From: a virus
Length of the DNA: 64,000 nt
Strand: one strand, 5' to 3'
IMG/VR virus record: IMGVR_UViG_3300035698_004757
Location: 33,673 to 97,672 of that record
This document shows positions 34,868 through 43,773 of this stretch, one piece after another (position 1 is the first letter of the stretch; every line of letters starts with the position of its first letter). The notes beneath the pieces were generated by a model, which was not told the DNA's origin, searched no databases, and saw only the letters and a program-made list of their open reading frames with translations. The translations under genes and the position numbers were made by a program.

Positions 34868-36448
34868 ATGGCGGATCAAAAAACGCCGGGGCGTAAGAAG
34901 CGCGCTGGCGGCAGGGTGGGGACGTACTCGGAAGAGTTTGGTGATGCGTTTCAAGGTCACATTCTGGCTGTGATGGCGCGCGTGCCGACATTTGTTATGT
35001 CGCATCGCACGGCGTTGAGCGAGACGTATTTTGCAAGCACGACGCGGCAGAACATTACAAAGGCATTGTTGGGTTTCGTGGATGAGTTTAAGCAGGTGCC
35101 CACGAGGGCTACGTTGGTTGAGTACATCCGGCCAAATGTCTCGGACGACGACATTGCTGCGATCGAGAAAGAAGTCGGGTCGCTGTACACGGACGACATC
35201 ACGGACTGGCAGGCAGTGAAGCAAAAGGCTGTGCGGTTTGGCAAAGTGCAGGCCGTCGTGAATGCCGCGATCAATACGGCCGAGGACGTGGAGCGCGGTG
35301 ACCTGACCAACGTCTTAGAGCGCACGCAAAAGGCGCTTATGGTCGGCGAGGACATTCTCGACATGGGGCTGGACTACTTGGGTGAGTTGCCCGATCGTGA
35401 GCGATGGTACAACCCGGACGACGTGATGAAGAACGTAATCCCGACCGGGTTGCTGCACCTTGACGAAAGTATCGGTGGCGGGCCGTCGCGCGGTGAACTC
35501 TGGTGTGTTGTTGCGCCGCCGAAGAAGGGCAAGACCAGTACGCTGATTAACATCGGGTACGGCGCGCTGACGCAGGGTTTCAACGTGGTGCATTACACGT
35601 TTGAAATCGGCAAACAAAAGGTGGGCATACGTTACGACGACCGGCTCATGGGTTCGCAGGTGATCCACAAGCGCGTACACCCGGGCAAGTATGCGGAGAT
35701 GGTCCGCGATCGCGCTGGGAAGTTCATTAAGGGCCAGTTGTTTGTGAAGTCTTACGCGACGCGCACCTGTACGCCGAGCATGCTGCGCACACACCTATCC
35801 ATGTTGCACGCTGAGGGGTTCACACCGGACGTGATAATTGTGGACTACGCCGACATCATGCAAGCCGAGTCACGTCTGCGGTATCACGAGATGCGGCACG
35901 AGCAGGCAGGCATCTACGAAGACCTGCGCACGTTGGCCAGTTCGTTCGACGCCGTAGTGTGGACCGCGTCACAGACGAGCAAGGGTGCGCTGGAGAAGGA
36001 CAAGGTGACGATGACCGACTTGGCCGAGGCGTTTGAGAAGGCTGCCATTGTGGACGGGCTGATTGGATTCAGTCAGACCGAGGACGAAGCCGTGGACAAG
36101 CGGTGTCGGTTGTTCCTTGCAGCCGTTCGGCACGAAGAGTCGGAGCGGTTTGTGGACTGCCGTATCGAGCGGGTGTGGTGTACCATCACGACTGAGGCGC
36201 TTTACGATTTGTCACACGCACAGGTTGAGACCAAGCACGACACACTCGACCCGGCTGTGTCTAAGGGTCGCAAGTTAGCAGCGGGCGCAGAGGCGGATGC
36301 GGGTGAAGCCCCAGCCCCGGCACGTGCGCAGCACAAGAAGCCAGCAGGCAGTAAGGGCAAGAAGCCAGCAGGCAGTAAGAAGCCAGCCAAGCGACGGGGT
36401 GGGTCGTCAGCGGCCGTTGACCGCATCCGGAAGCAGGTGATGGAGTAA
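34868..36448 (+). CDS. DnaB-like replicative helicase
   Basis: A 526-residue RecA-fold helicase. ATG 34868 follows GTGAGGAACC. The N-terminal 190 residues are helical. The motor has Walker A APPKKGKTST (residue about 216), the segment HYTFEIGKQKVGIRYDDRLM, Walker B DVIIVDYADIM (residue about 322), and the polar motif VWTASQTSKG. This pattern matches DnaB-type phage helicases. The C-terminal 70 residues are Lys/Ala/Pro-rich with a repeated AAGKKPAGSK-like unit (36334-36388), likely a flexible DNA- or partner-binding tail. The stop overlaps the primase start, pointing to a helicase-primase pair. Confidence 0.85.
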   Translation: MADQKTPGRKKRAGGRVGTYSEEFGDAFQGHILAVMARVPTFVMSHRTALSETYFASTTRQNITKALLGFVDEFKQVPTRATLVEYIRPNVSDDDIAAIEKEVGSLYTDDITDWQAVKQKAVRFGKVQAVVNAAINTAEDVERGDLTNVLERTQKALMVGEDILDMGLDYLGELPDRERWYNPDDVMKNVIPTGLLHLDESIGGGPSRGELWCVVAPPKKGKTSTLINIGYGALTQGFNVVHYTFEIGKQKVGIRYDDRLMGSQVIHKRVHPGKYAEMVRDRAGKFIKGQLFVKSYATRTCTPSMLRTHLSMLHAEGFTPDVIIVDYADIMQAESRLRYHEMRHEQAGIYEDLRTLASSFDAVVWTASQTSKGALEKDKVTMTDLAEAFEKAAIVDGLIGFSQTEDEAVDKRCRLFLAAVRHEESERFVDCRIERVWCTITTEALYDLSHAQVETKHDTLDPAVSKGRKLAAGAEADAGEAPAPARAQHKKPAGSKGKKPAGSKKPAKRRGGSSAAVDRIRKQVME

Positions 36449-37488
36449 TGGCGAAGCGACGAGTGAAATTAGGACTACTAGCGTACTTGGAGCAGCGTCT
36501 CGGGTCGTGTGCAGGGTCAAGCGTTGAACGTGCGTTTTACTGCCCGTTTTGCCTGAGTCGGCAAGGAGACGAATCGACGGACCGGAAGCTGTACATCAAC
36601 ATGGGCAGCGGCCGGGCGTTTTGTTTTCGCTGTGAGTATCGCGCAGGGTCATTGCGGTGGTTGTTCCGTGACATGAACGGCGGCAACCTTCGCTACGAGG
36701 AATTGGCGTTTGTGTTCGCGCAAGATGAGTCGCGGATACCGGAGGTGTCGGAAGTGTCGGGGCTACGCGCCGCGATCGTTAACTTGCTGTATGCCGCAAA
36801 GCGGGAAGTGAAGTTAGAGCCGACGCCGTTGCCTGATGAGTACACGCCGTTGACAGGTAAGCGAGGGCGCAAGTCGCTGGCCGAGGTGTTCGCGTATCTT
36901 GACGGCCGGGGTGTGACGGATGCGCAGATTGAGCGATTTAAGATTGGGTACGCGCGTGCCGGGCGGTACCGGAAGTATCTAATCTTCCCTGTGACGCAGG
37001 GCGAGCGTGTCGTGTATTTCACCACGCGGTTCGCCGGGCATCGAGACAAGTTCAAGAGTTTTGACCCGCAGAAGCAAGTGGACGAAGATACGGGTGATCC
37101 GACGCACTATTACAAGAGCCATTGCTTGATGAACTACGACAACGTGATTGGTGCTGAGCAGGTGACGTTGGTTGAAGGCCCGTTTGATTGCGTCGCTGCC
37201 GACCCGGCCGTTGCGATGATGGGGAAGAACCTGACACCGCAGCATGTGAAGTTGCTTGAAGCGTTGGTGCCGTTCGGACTACGAGAGATAATCATCATGT
37301 TGGACCCGGATGCGCGCGAGTATGTGGCGACGTTGTATGACCGTCTGGCAGGTCGCGTGCCGAAAGTGCGGGTGGCTTACCTGAGCAGTGGCGACCCGTC
37401 CGAGTGCCGTGACATCATGGGTCAGTTGCGGCAGGCTGGGCGGGAGCCGTCGCCGGTGGATAGGGTGCGGGCGAAGCTGGGGCGTTGA
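36448..37488 (+). CDS. DNA primase, zinc-finger plus TOPRIM
   Basis: A 346-residue primase. Residues about 31-55 hold the zinc finger: CPFC and, after 20 residues, FCFRC, with the N-terminal pattern of T7 gp4 and DnaG primases. The middle has KFKSFDPQKQ. The TOPRIM part shows VTLVEGPFDCVAA (residue about 240) and EIIIMLDPDA (residue about 281). It makes RNA primers next to the DnaB-like helicase, encoded just upstream with overlapping ends. The stop codon TGA lies inside a palindrome copy, which is also the start of the first 202-bp repeat. Confidence 0.9.
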   Translation: MAKRRVKLGLLAYLEQRLGSCAGSSVERAFYCPFCLSRQGDESTDRKLYINMGSGRAFCFRCEYRAGSLRWLFRDMNGGNLRYEELAFVFAQDESRIPEVSEVSGLRAAIVNLLYAAKREVKLEPTPLPDEYTPLTGKRGRKSLAEVFAYLDGRGVTDAQIERFKIGYARAGRYRKYLIFPVTQGERVVYFTTRFAGHRDKFKSFDPQKQVDEDTGDPTHYYKSHCLMNYDNVIGAEQVTLVEGPFDCVAADPAVAMMGKNLTPQHVKLLEALVPFGLREIIIMLDPDAREYVATLYDRLAGRVPKVRVAYLSSGDPSECRDIMGQLRQAGREPSPVDRVRAKLGR

Positions 37489-37499
37489 CGCAGCGTCAA
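37485..37499. repeat. 15-bp palindrome, copy 8
   Basis: A-centre copy supplying the primase stop, within direct repeat copy 1. Confidence 0.9.
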
Positions 37500-37528
37500 T
37501 AGCATTTTTTGCGTTATGCGGAAACAGG

Positions 37529-37556
37529 TTGACAGGGTGGGGATGCTGGTTATACT
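37529..37556 (+). promoter_or_regulatory. Promoter copy 1, upstream of the methyltransferase
   Basis: TTGACA and TATACT with 16-base spacing, inside repeat copy 1. It would now drive the inserted methyltransferase at 37709. Confidence 0.75.
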
Positions 37557-37708
37557 GTGTGCTGTTGAGGCCGAGACGTTCCCGGCCCGACATTCTGGAA
37601 TCGACGGGGATAAACCGTACCCCGCCAGTTGAGAGGATTTGCACTACGAGTTTGTCATCCGCATTGTCGAACATTTCTTTTTGACCGCACTAATGATGAG
37701 TATGTGTC

Positions 37709-38590
37709 ATGAAACCGAAAAATCTGCTCAATAAACTTATCACGGGCGATTGCTTGAAAATGATGGAACAGGTTCCTGACGAGTCCGTAGATTTAATTCT
37801 TTGCGACCTACCTTACGGATCGACCCAGAACAAATGGGATAGTTTGATTCCCCTTGATGAGCTGTGGGTTCAGTATCGTCGTGTTCTCAAACCACGCGGT
37901 GTTGTCGCTCTTACATCACAAGGTGTTTTTACTGCCAAGCTTATTATGAGCAATGAACGTTGGTTTCGTTACAAGATTGTTTGGGTAAAATCTAAGCCGA
38001 CGAACTTTTTAAATGCTCGTCGGCAACCACTTCGACAACATGAAGATATTTGTATTTTTTACAACAAGCAGCCGAAGTATCGGCCGGTAATGTGGCAGGA
38101 TGTGCCTTACGATAAGGGACGGCGAAAAGACCAGTGTACGGGGAGCTATGGTGACTTTAAGCCAGTACAAGTGAAAAGCACTGGTGAGCGTTTTCCGACA
38201 GATGCAATTTATTGCAAGACCGCAGAGAGCGAGAATGGTGGGAAAGTGTGGCATCCCACCCAGAAACCCGTTGCACTTGGTCGATATCTTATTCGAACTT
38301 TCACAGCACCTGGCGAAGTTGTACTTGACAATGCCTTTGGCAGCGGCAGTTTCTTAGTGGCTGCTGCAATTGAAAACCGGAAATACATTGGCATCGAAAA
38401 AAACGAAGAAGTTCACCTTTTCAAAAAGAAACGAATTGACTACGTCTCGCTAGCCGCACGCCGATTAGCCAATATCTCAAAAAGTGAGGTTTATCCACTT
38501 TTTCGAGATATGCAGCCGAGTGCCAGAATGCTTCGCTCCACAAATGATGGTTTTGTCGATATTGATGAGCTCTTAGCAGCGGGTTCCTAA
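37709..38590 (+). CDS. DNA methyltransferase, beta-class N6/N4 type, in AT-rich insert
   Basis: A 293-residue amino-methyltransferase. Motif IV DLPYG lies at residue about 34 and motif I, VVLDNAFGSGSF, at residue about 205, so IV precedes I as in beta-class enzymes. HPTQKPVALGRYLIR is the usual segment before motif I. The DNA is clearly richer in A and T than all neighbours, with codons such as CTT, TTT and AAA, so it was acquired from elsewhere. It sits between two 202-bp direct repeats. It probably protects phage DNA against a host restriction enzyme; specificity unknown. Confidence 0.85.
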   Translation: MKPKNLLNKLITGDCLKMMEQVPDESVDLILCDLPYGSTQNKWDSLIPLDELWVQYRRVLKPRGVVALTSQGVFTAKLIMSNERWFRYKIVWVKSKPTNFLNARRQPLRQHEDICIFYNKQPKYRPVMWQDVPYDKGRRKDQCTGSYGDFKPVQVKSTGERFPTDAIYCKTAESENGGKVWHPTQKPVALGRYLIRTFTAPGEVVLDNAFGSGSFLVAAAIENRKYIGIEKNEEVHLFKKKRIDYVSLAARRLANISKSEVYPLFRDMQPSARMLRSTNDGFVDIDELLAAGS

Positions 38591-38594
38591 AATT

Positions 38595-38726
38595 ATGAGT
38601 TCCGGGATAACCACAACCTATAACGAACGTTCGTGGGCAATTGATGTTATTAGTCACATCAATCACCTTGCAAATTCATCGCATCGACCTATACGCCGAG
38701 CTGGGGCGTTGACGCAGCGTCAATAG
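38595..38726 (+). pseudogene. Truncated 5' gene fragment after the methyltransferase
   Basis: An open frame of 43 codons starting four bases after the methyltransferase stop region: MSSGITTTYNERSWAIDVIS, then HINHLANSSHRPIRRAG. It is AT-rich like the methyltransferase. At 38699 it runs into repeat copy 2 and stops at the TAG at 38724. It looks like the first 35 codons of a longer gene cut off at the junction, possibly the partner restriction gene or another cassette gene. Identity cannot be settled by eye. Confidence 0.5.
38709..38723. repeat. 15-bp palindrome, copy 9
   Basis: A-centre copy within direct repeat copy 2, upstream of the DUF932-like gene promoter. Confidence 0.9.
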
Positions 38727-38752
38727 CATTTTTCGCGCTATGCGGAAACAGG

Positions 38753-38780
38753 TTGACAGGGTGGGGATGCTGGTTATACT
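38753..38780 (+). promoter_or_regulatory. Sigma70-like promoter copy 2
   Basis: TTGACA (38753) and TATACT (38775) with 16-base spacing; 5' leader of about 83 bases to the ATG at 38870. An inverted TTTTTCG / CGGAAAC pair lies just upstream, as at other promoters here. Confidence 0.75.
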
Positions 38781-38869
38781 GTGTGCTGTTGAGGCCGAGA
38801 CGTTCCCGGCCGGACATTCTGGAATCGACGGGGATAAACCGTACCCCGCCAGTTGAGGGGATTTGCACT

Positions 38870-39991
38870 ATGAGTTTGTCATCCGCATTGTCGAACATTT
38901 TGGACACTGTACCCGAAGATGCGCCTGCCGAGCATGAGGGGTTTGACCTCCCCGAGCCTGTGTCGGAGCGGTTCACGGACATCAAGCCGTTCCGGCAAGC
39001 GCTAACCGCGCAGCACGATGCGATTGCCCACATCCCTGCGTCGGCCGACATGGTCACCGACATTGGTTTGGACGGGGCGGTTCATGGGACGGACTACCGT
39101 CTCAGCAAAGCCGCGTTTGGTGACCGGTGCCATTTTTCCGGTGTGCCAGTTAAGTTTGCACGTAAGCTGGCCACGTTGGACCCGGGTCTGGCGCAAGAGG
39201 TGTTCCACACGATGATCGAGCGAGTGTTTCATAAGTCGGCTGCTAAGACGTTGGTGGTGGACACACGTTATGACAGGATCGAGGGTATCGTGGGGACAGG
39301 CACGTACAAGCCGATTGGCAATGCCGACGTGTTCGATTTCGCTATGAGCGCCGTCAATGGAAACATGAAGCCAACAAACTTGTGGTTGTGCGGTCCGTTC
39401 ATGCGTGTGACAGCCGGTGTCTCCGAATCCGATATCAATCCCGGGCGAGCCGTTCACGGTAAGAAGGTGGGCGACATTGTGGCGCTGGGCATGAGTGTGG
39501 AGAACGCTATCCACGGTGATCAGTCAGTGAGGGTCAGTGACTACGCTGAGCGGTTGGTTTGCACCAACGGCATGACAAGTCGTGAGGCGAAACACAGCAC
39601 TGCAATACGCCACCAAGGTGACATCGAAATGGCTGTTGCACACGCGGTGTTGCGTACAGGTGAGGTTGTGGCCGAGTTTATCCCGCTGATGGAAGCGGCC
39701 GCCGCGATCCAGATTACCGAGCCTGAGCGGGTTAGCATGCTCAAAGCGTTTTTGTCTGCGCCGGGTAACGGTGGCGGTAAGGCGCTAGCGGAGGACGCGA
39801 TAAGCCACGCGGTCCAAGAGGCCAAGTCTGAGGGTCAGCCCGAAGGTATGTTTACCTTGTGGAATGTGGCTAATGGTGTAAATGTGCAAGAGCATCGCAC
39901 CGAGAACTTGCACCGTAAGACGCAGCTTGAGACGTTGGCATATTCGACGATGAAGCGATTTGGCGCGGTGTTCGCCAACAGTGACAATTAA
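38870..39991 (+). CDS. DUF932-like protein
   Basis: A 373-residue protein with the features of the phage/plasmid DUF932 family: AAFGDRCHFSGVPVKFARKL, VVDTRYDRIEGIVGTGTYKP, NLWLCGPFMRVTAG, then VCTNGMTSREAKH and TLWNVANGVN with a C-terminal helix. Members are common in phage early regions and of unknown role. It has its own promoter and is followed at once by a strong terminator, so it is expressed as a single-gene unit. Its first 10 codons are duplicated, without the ATG, in repeat copy 1. Confidence 0.7.
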   Translation: MSLSSALSNILDTVPEDAPAEHEGFDLPEPVSERFTDIKPFRQALTAQHDAIAHIPASADMVTDIGLDGAVHGTDYRLSKAAFGDRCHFSGVPVKFARKLATLDPGLAQEVFHTMIERVFHKSAAKTLVVDTRYDRIEGIVGTGTYKPIGNADVFDFAMSAVNGNMKPTNLWLCGPFMRVTAGVSESDINPGRAVHGKKVGDIVALGMSVENAIHGDQSVRVSDYAERLVCTNGMTSREAKHSTAIRHQGDIEMAVAHAVLRTGEVVAEFIPLMEAAAAIQITEPERVSMLKAFLSAPGNGGGKALAEDAISHAVQEAKSEGQPEGMFTLWNVANGVNVQEHRTENLHRKTQLETLAYSTMKRFGAVFANSDN

Positions 39992-40002
39992 CTTATGACC
40001 TT

Positions 40003-40057
40003 CGGGGTGCCCCATTTGCCGGTCCACAATTACTGGCGGGGCACCCCGGTTTTTTTT
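40003..40057 (+). terminator. Strong rho-independent terminator
   Basis: CGGGGTGCCCC (40003-40013) pairs with GGGGCACCCCG (40038-40048), followed by a run of eight T. It ends the DUF932-like unit. Confidence 0.9.
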
Positions 40058-40073
40058 GCGTTGGGGTGACTAC

Positions 40074-40418
40074 GTGAAGCCCGCTTGTTTTGGCAACCCG
40101 TCCCCGTGCGCAGCGTGCTTGTCGTGCGGCGTGCGGGCTGAGTGTGTAAGGTCGCAGATCGACGGCGATGTGTGCCTCCTCCCACGCCCGGCTGCTGCTA
40201 CGCCGTTGGACCCGCGACGCGGATCGGTGCCGATACCCCCGGGTTCGTTCGAGCGCCCCACGGTGGCACAGGCTCGTGTGCTTACGGGCGGTGTGCTGGG
40301 TGCAGCATCGGGTACGTTGGCTGCGATGGAGAAGCGCGGATGGGTGACGGACACACTTGACGGTTACGAAGTGACTGAGGTTGGCCACATGGCGATGATG
40401 TTATCGGAGGTGCAATGA
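40074..40418 (+). CDS. Small protein with CFG-type Cys motif
   Basis: A 114-residue protein starting at GTG 40074 behind TTGGGGTGACTAC. The first 22 residues carry Cys-Phe-Gly, Cys-x-x-Cys, x-x-Cys and a further Cys, the same motif as at the start of the protein at 33933. The C-terminal half (GVLGAASGTLAAMEKRGWVT) resembles a winged-helix turn. A small DNA-binding regulator is possible. Confidence 0.5.
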   Translation: MKPACFGNPSPCAACLSCGVRAECVRSQIDGDVCLLPRPAAATPLDPRRGSVPIPPGSFERPTVAQARVLTGGVLGAASGTLAAMEKRGWVTDTLDGYEVTEVGHMAMMLSEVQ

Positions 40419-40726
40419 TGCCCATGCAACAGGACGACGCTGTGTACAGGGTGCTGGCAGAGGGTTCGACCCGTGTTCTCGCAGCCATTGTGTCCGGGGA
40501 CGCCGATGAGTTGTCGATCAATTTGATGTTGACCGGCATGTTGGACTACGACGATCTGACTGCTGTTGCGGAGAAGACCGTGGCGCAATTTAGCCAGCAG
40601 TGCGTGTCGATGGGTGGGCGGCCGTTGCAGTTGTTGGGGTTCGATGCTGTGCCGCAGTTTACGCTAACGTCCAAGACGCGGAGCCATGTTTTGGCTGTGA
40701 CGATGTGTGTGCCGGAGGTGGCGTAG
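40415..40726 (+). CDS. Small hypothetical protein before the polymerase
   Basis: A 103-residue protein with ATG overlapping the previous stop, ending with a stop that overlaps the polymerase GTG. Helical N-terminus, beta C-terminus (FTLTSKTRSHVLAVTMCV). No family recognised. Tight coupling to the polymerase gene is the only clue. Confidence 0.5.
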   Translation: MMPMQQDDAVYRVLAEGSTRVLAAIVSGDADELSINLMLTGMLDYDDLTAVAEKTVAQFSQQCVSMGGRPLQLLGFDAVPQFTLTSKTRSHVLAVTMCVPEVA

Positions 40727-43700
40727 TGGTAGCACCGAAGAAGGGTAAGAAAAAAGCTGCCGCACCCAAGCAGTTATCGCGGGTGGGCAGCTTGTCGTTG
40801 GTCGTAAAGGGCGACGAGCATAAGAGCGGGTGTTTGCATTGCCCGCTGCTGTGCATGGCCGAGGGGTTCAGCGAGGACGCGAAGAGCCTGTATGCACTTG
40901 ACGCCGACAAGATCATTAGCAAACTCAAAGAGCCGCACACGGTCCACACGCACAACATCCGGGAGGATTGGGCACCGGCCGACATAATGTTTGTGTGTGA
41001 CGCACCCGGGGGCAACGAAGACAGGCAAGGTAAGGCGTTCGTCGGCGCGTCCGGGAGTGTGTTGCGACGCAGCATTCTTGAGTATCTGCCGGACTACGCT
41101 GAGGTGGTGAAGGAAGATAACAAGGACGTGATTAAGTTGGACCGCGTGGCGTTGACCAGCACGTGCCGATGCCGACCCGCGCTGAATAAGACACCGACGA
41201 AGACGATGATACGCGCGTGTTCACCTGACCTGATTCGGGAGATTCAGGTCCGCAAACCGAAGGTCGTAGTGGCGATCGGCAACATTACGTTGGACTTGTT
41301 GACGGGCCACACAGGTGTGATGTTGTTGCACGGGAAGATGGTGCCCTGTTCACACCCGGAGTTACCCGAAGACTTGAAGGTTTTGGCGTGCGTGCATCCC
41401 GGGTATGTTTTGCGCATGGGCACAGACGAGTGGGTGGGTAAGTGGGCTGAGGTGTTCGAGACCGCAGCGACGTGCATTAAGGGTGACTACAAGGAGTTGC
41501 CCGGACCCGGTGAGTATAAGACGCTGAACACGATGCCGGAGGTCACGGCATACATAAAGCGGATTAGCAAGGCGCGCAAGTCCGGCGACGCTGTTACGTT
41601 TGACACTGAGACTGGTAGCCTCAAGTGGTGGCATACGGAGTTCCCCCCGCTGGCCTGCATCAGCTTCTCCGATTGCGAGGGTGAGGGTGTGACGATCCCG
41701 TTGGACCACAAGGCGGCGTCATGGACTCGGCCACAACGGCGGCGTGTGGTTGCGATGATGAAGAAGTGGTTCGCCAGCAATGTGCCCAAGGTTGCGCAGA
41801 ACGGCAAGTACGACGTTAACCACATCCGCGCACATATCGGCGTAGTGCCTCAATGTTTGGTGCGTGACACGATGGCGACGCACATGCTGTTGGACGAGCG
41901 ACGGGGTACGCACGGGTTGAAGATGCTGGCGTTTCAGTTCACCGGCATGGGCGGGTATGAGAAGCCTTTGGACGATTACATTGCCACGCACACAGACGCC
42001 GACCCGGAGCGCGGTGGCAGCTACTCGAACATCGGCGGTGATGTGTTGTTTCCGTACGCCGCGATGGACGCGGACGTGACGAAGCGCGTGGACAATGCGT
42101 TGATCACCGAAGACGACTACATCAAAAACCCTAAGTTCAGGGCGCTGGCGGAGAAGTTCTTGCCGTCGCTGTCTGAGGTGTTGGCTGACATGGAGTGGCA
42201 GGGTGCGCAGATCGACACCGATGTAGTCGCCGCACTGGACACCGAGTACCTAGCGAAGATGGAAGCGTACACGCGGGAGATTCGCCAGCACCCGATGGTC
42301 TGCCAGTATGAGGTGGACCGCCAAGCAGAGGGTGCGACCGGCAAGAAGAAGGGTGACCCGTTCGAGTTCAACCCCCGTTCGGTGCAGCAGCTTCGGACGT
42401 TGTTGTTCGAGCCGGACTACTTTGGGCACACACCCACGGACCTGACTGACACGGGGTTTGAGGTGTTGGTGGCAAGGTACGCACGCCTGTCCAAGAGTGA
42501 CGGCACGTTGAAGTTTGACGACGTGGTGCGCAAGGCGATTGCGGACAGGGAATGGGACCATTTTTCAACCAAGGCCGACGTGCTGAACGGGTACCGGCGC
42601 ACCGGCAACGAGTTGGTGGAGTCGTTGCTAAGCAACCGCGAGGCCAGCACGTTGTATGGCACGTTCATCGAGCCGTTGCGTGATTTGCTTGACGCGGATG
42701 GTTGTGTACACGGTACGTTCCACGTGTGGGGGACAGCTACGGGTCGGCTTTCGTCCAGCGGGCCGAACCTGCAAAATATCCCGAACAAAGGCGGGGGCAA
42801 GATCAAGCGGGCCTACGTGAGTCGGTTCGGTGACGAAGGTCTGTTGGTGCAGTTGGATTACAGTCAGATTGAGTTGCGTGTGGCTGCGTGCTGGTTCAAT
42901 GAGCCGCAGATGATTCGGGCATACCGCGAAGGTGCTGACATCCACATGTTGACGGCCATGTCGATCAGTGGCATGTCCCCGGAATCATTCAAGCGATTGC
43001 CTAAGTCTGATCAAAAGTCGTGGCGCACGCGCGCCAAGCGTGTGAACTTCGGCATTATTTACGGCATCGGGCCACCGGGACTACAAGTCACATTGCGCAA
43101 GGACGGTGTGCATCACACGATCGAAGAATGCGCCGAGTTGCGTGAGCGGTTCCTCAAGTCCCGCCCCGGTCTTCGCAAAGGCATGGAGCGCACAGAGCGG
43201 TTCGCACAGAGGCACGGGTACCTTGAGTCGTTCACGGGCCGGTATCGCCGACTCCCCGAGGTGACTTCACACGATCAAGAGATTGTCAGCCGTGCGTTGC
43301 GGCAGAGCGTTAACTTTCCGATCCAGTCCGGTGCCGCCGACATGACGTTAATGTCGTTGGTGTTGATTTGGCGCGAGATGCAACGTCGGGGGCTACGGTC
43401 GGTGGCGACGCTTACGGTGCATGACTCTATTATTTTTGACTGCCATGTGGATGAGTTCCACGAAGTCGCGACGCTGGCCAAGACAATCATGGAAGACTTA
43501 CCGAACCGCAGCGATGCGGTACTGCCCGGGGTTGATTGGTCGTGGTTGTGTGTGCCTATACAAGCAGACTGTGAGGTTGGGTCGAACTGGGGGCAGATGG
43601 TTGAGTTCGATCCGTTCTTGCTGGGTGCAGGTGACCTTGAGGGTCCGCTGTTCAAGGGTGAGGATGGCGAGACGTTGGTTGCGCGGGCACCGTCCGACGT

Positions 43701-43746
43701 TGACGAGTTGTGGGAAGTGATGGATCACAAATTGTCCTCAGCATGA
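40726..43746 (+). CDS. Uracil-DNA-glycosylase (family 4-like) fused to DNA polymerase I
   Basis: A 1006-residue fusion. The GTG at 40726 follows GGAGG and overlaps the previous stop. Residues about 30-270 are family 4 uracil-DNA glycosylase-like: GCLHCPL (Cys 36 and 39), DIMFVCDAPGGNED in place of GEAPGxxE, STCRCRPA, and VLACVHPGYVLR; the Cys would hold an iron-sulfur cluster. Residues about 285-520 include a 3'-5' exonuclease (FDTETGSL). The polymerase has motif A LVQLDYSQIELRVA (residue about 705), O-helix KRVNFGIIYG (about 770) and motif C LTVHDSIIFD (about 895). It is the replicative polymerase; the 5' nuclease is separate at 50624. Confidence 0.85.
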   Translation: MVAPKKGKKKAAAPKQLSRVGSLSLVVKGDEHKSGCLHCPLLCMAEGFSEDAKSLYALDADKIISKLKEPHTVHTHNIREDWAPADIMFVCDAPGGNEDRQGKAFVGASGSVLRRSILEYLPDYAEVVKEDNKDVIKLDRVALTSTCRCRPALNKTPTKTMIRACSPDLIREIQVRKPKVVVAIGNITLDLLTGHTGVMLLHGKMVPCSHPELPEDLKVLACVHPGYVLRMGTDEWVGKWAEVFETAATCIKGDYKELPGPGEYKTLNTMPEVTAYIKRISKARKSGDAVTFDTETGSLKWWHTEFPPLACISFSDCEGEGVTIPLDHKAASWTRPQRRRVVAMMKKWFASNVPKVAQNGKYDVNHIRAHIGVVPQCLVRDTMATHMLLDERRGTHGLKMLAFQFTGMGGYEKPLDDYIATHTDADPERGGSYSNIGGDVLFPYAAMDADVTKRVDNALITEDDYIKNPKFRALAEKFLPSLSEVLADMEWQGAQIDTDVVAALDTEYLAKMEAYTREIRQHPMVCQYEVDRQAEGATGKKKGDPFEFNPRSVQQLRTLLFEPDYFGHTPTDLTDTGFEVLVARYARLSKSDGTLKFDDVVRKAIADREWDHFSTKADVLNGYRRTGNELVESLLSNREASTLYGTFIEPLRDLLDADGCVHGTFHVWGTATGRLSSSGPNLQNIPNKGGGKIKRAYVSRFGDEGLLVQLDYSQIELRVAACWFNEPQMIRAYREGADIHMLTAMSISGMSPESFKRLPKSDQKSWRTRAKRVNFGIIYGIGPPGLQVTLRKDGVHHTIEECAELRERFLKSRPGLRKGMERTERFAQRHGYLESFTGRYRRLPEVTSHDQEIVSRALRQSVNFPIQSGAADMTLMSLVLIWREMQRRGLRSVATLTVHDSIIFDCHVDEFHEVATLAKTIMEDLPNRSDAVLPGVDWSWLCVPIQADCEVGSNWGQMVEFDPFLLGAGDLEGPLFKGEDGETLVARAPSDVDELWEVMDHKLSSA

Positions 43747-43773
43747 TATTTTTCGTAGTGTGCGAAAATACGC

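Larger units (their letters stand above)
37475..37676 (+). repeat. 202-bp direct repeat, copy 1
   Basis: Identical in length to 38699-38900 with about five substitutions. It holds the primase stop, a palindrome copy, a promoter (TTGACA 37529, TATACT 37551) and the first 30 bases of the downstream gene's start, but with its ATG changed to ACG. It therefore looks like a duplicated regulatory region whose gene start has been lost. Confidence 0.9.
38699..38900 (+). repeat. 202-bp direct repeat, copy 2
   Basis: Second copy of 37475-37676, with the intact gene start (ATG 38870) of the DUF932-like protein. It contains a palindrome copy and a promoter. This is likely the original position of the sequence. 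Confidence 0.9.

Noticed and set aside
37693-37734. 13-codon frame overlapping the methyltransferase start
   Set aside because: Too short, no clear ribosome site; may be chance in AT-rich DNA.
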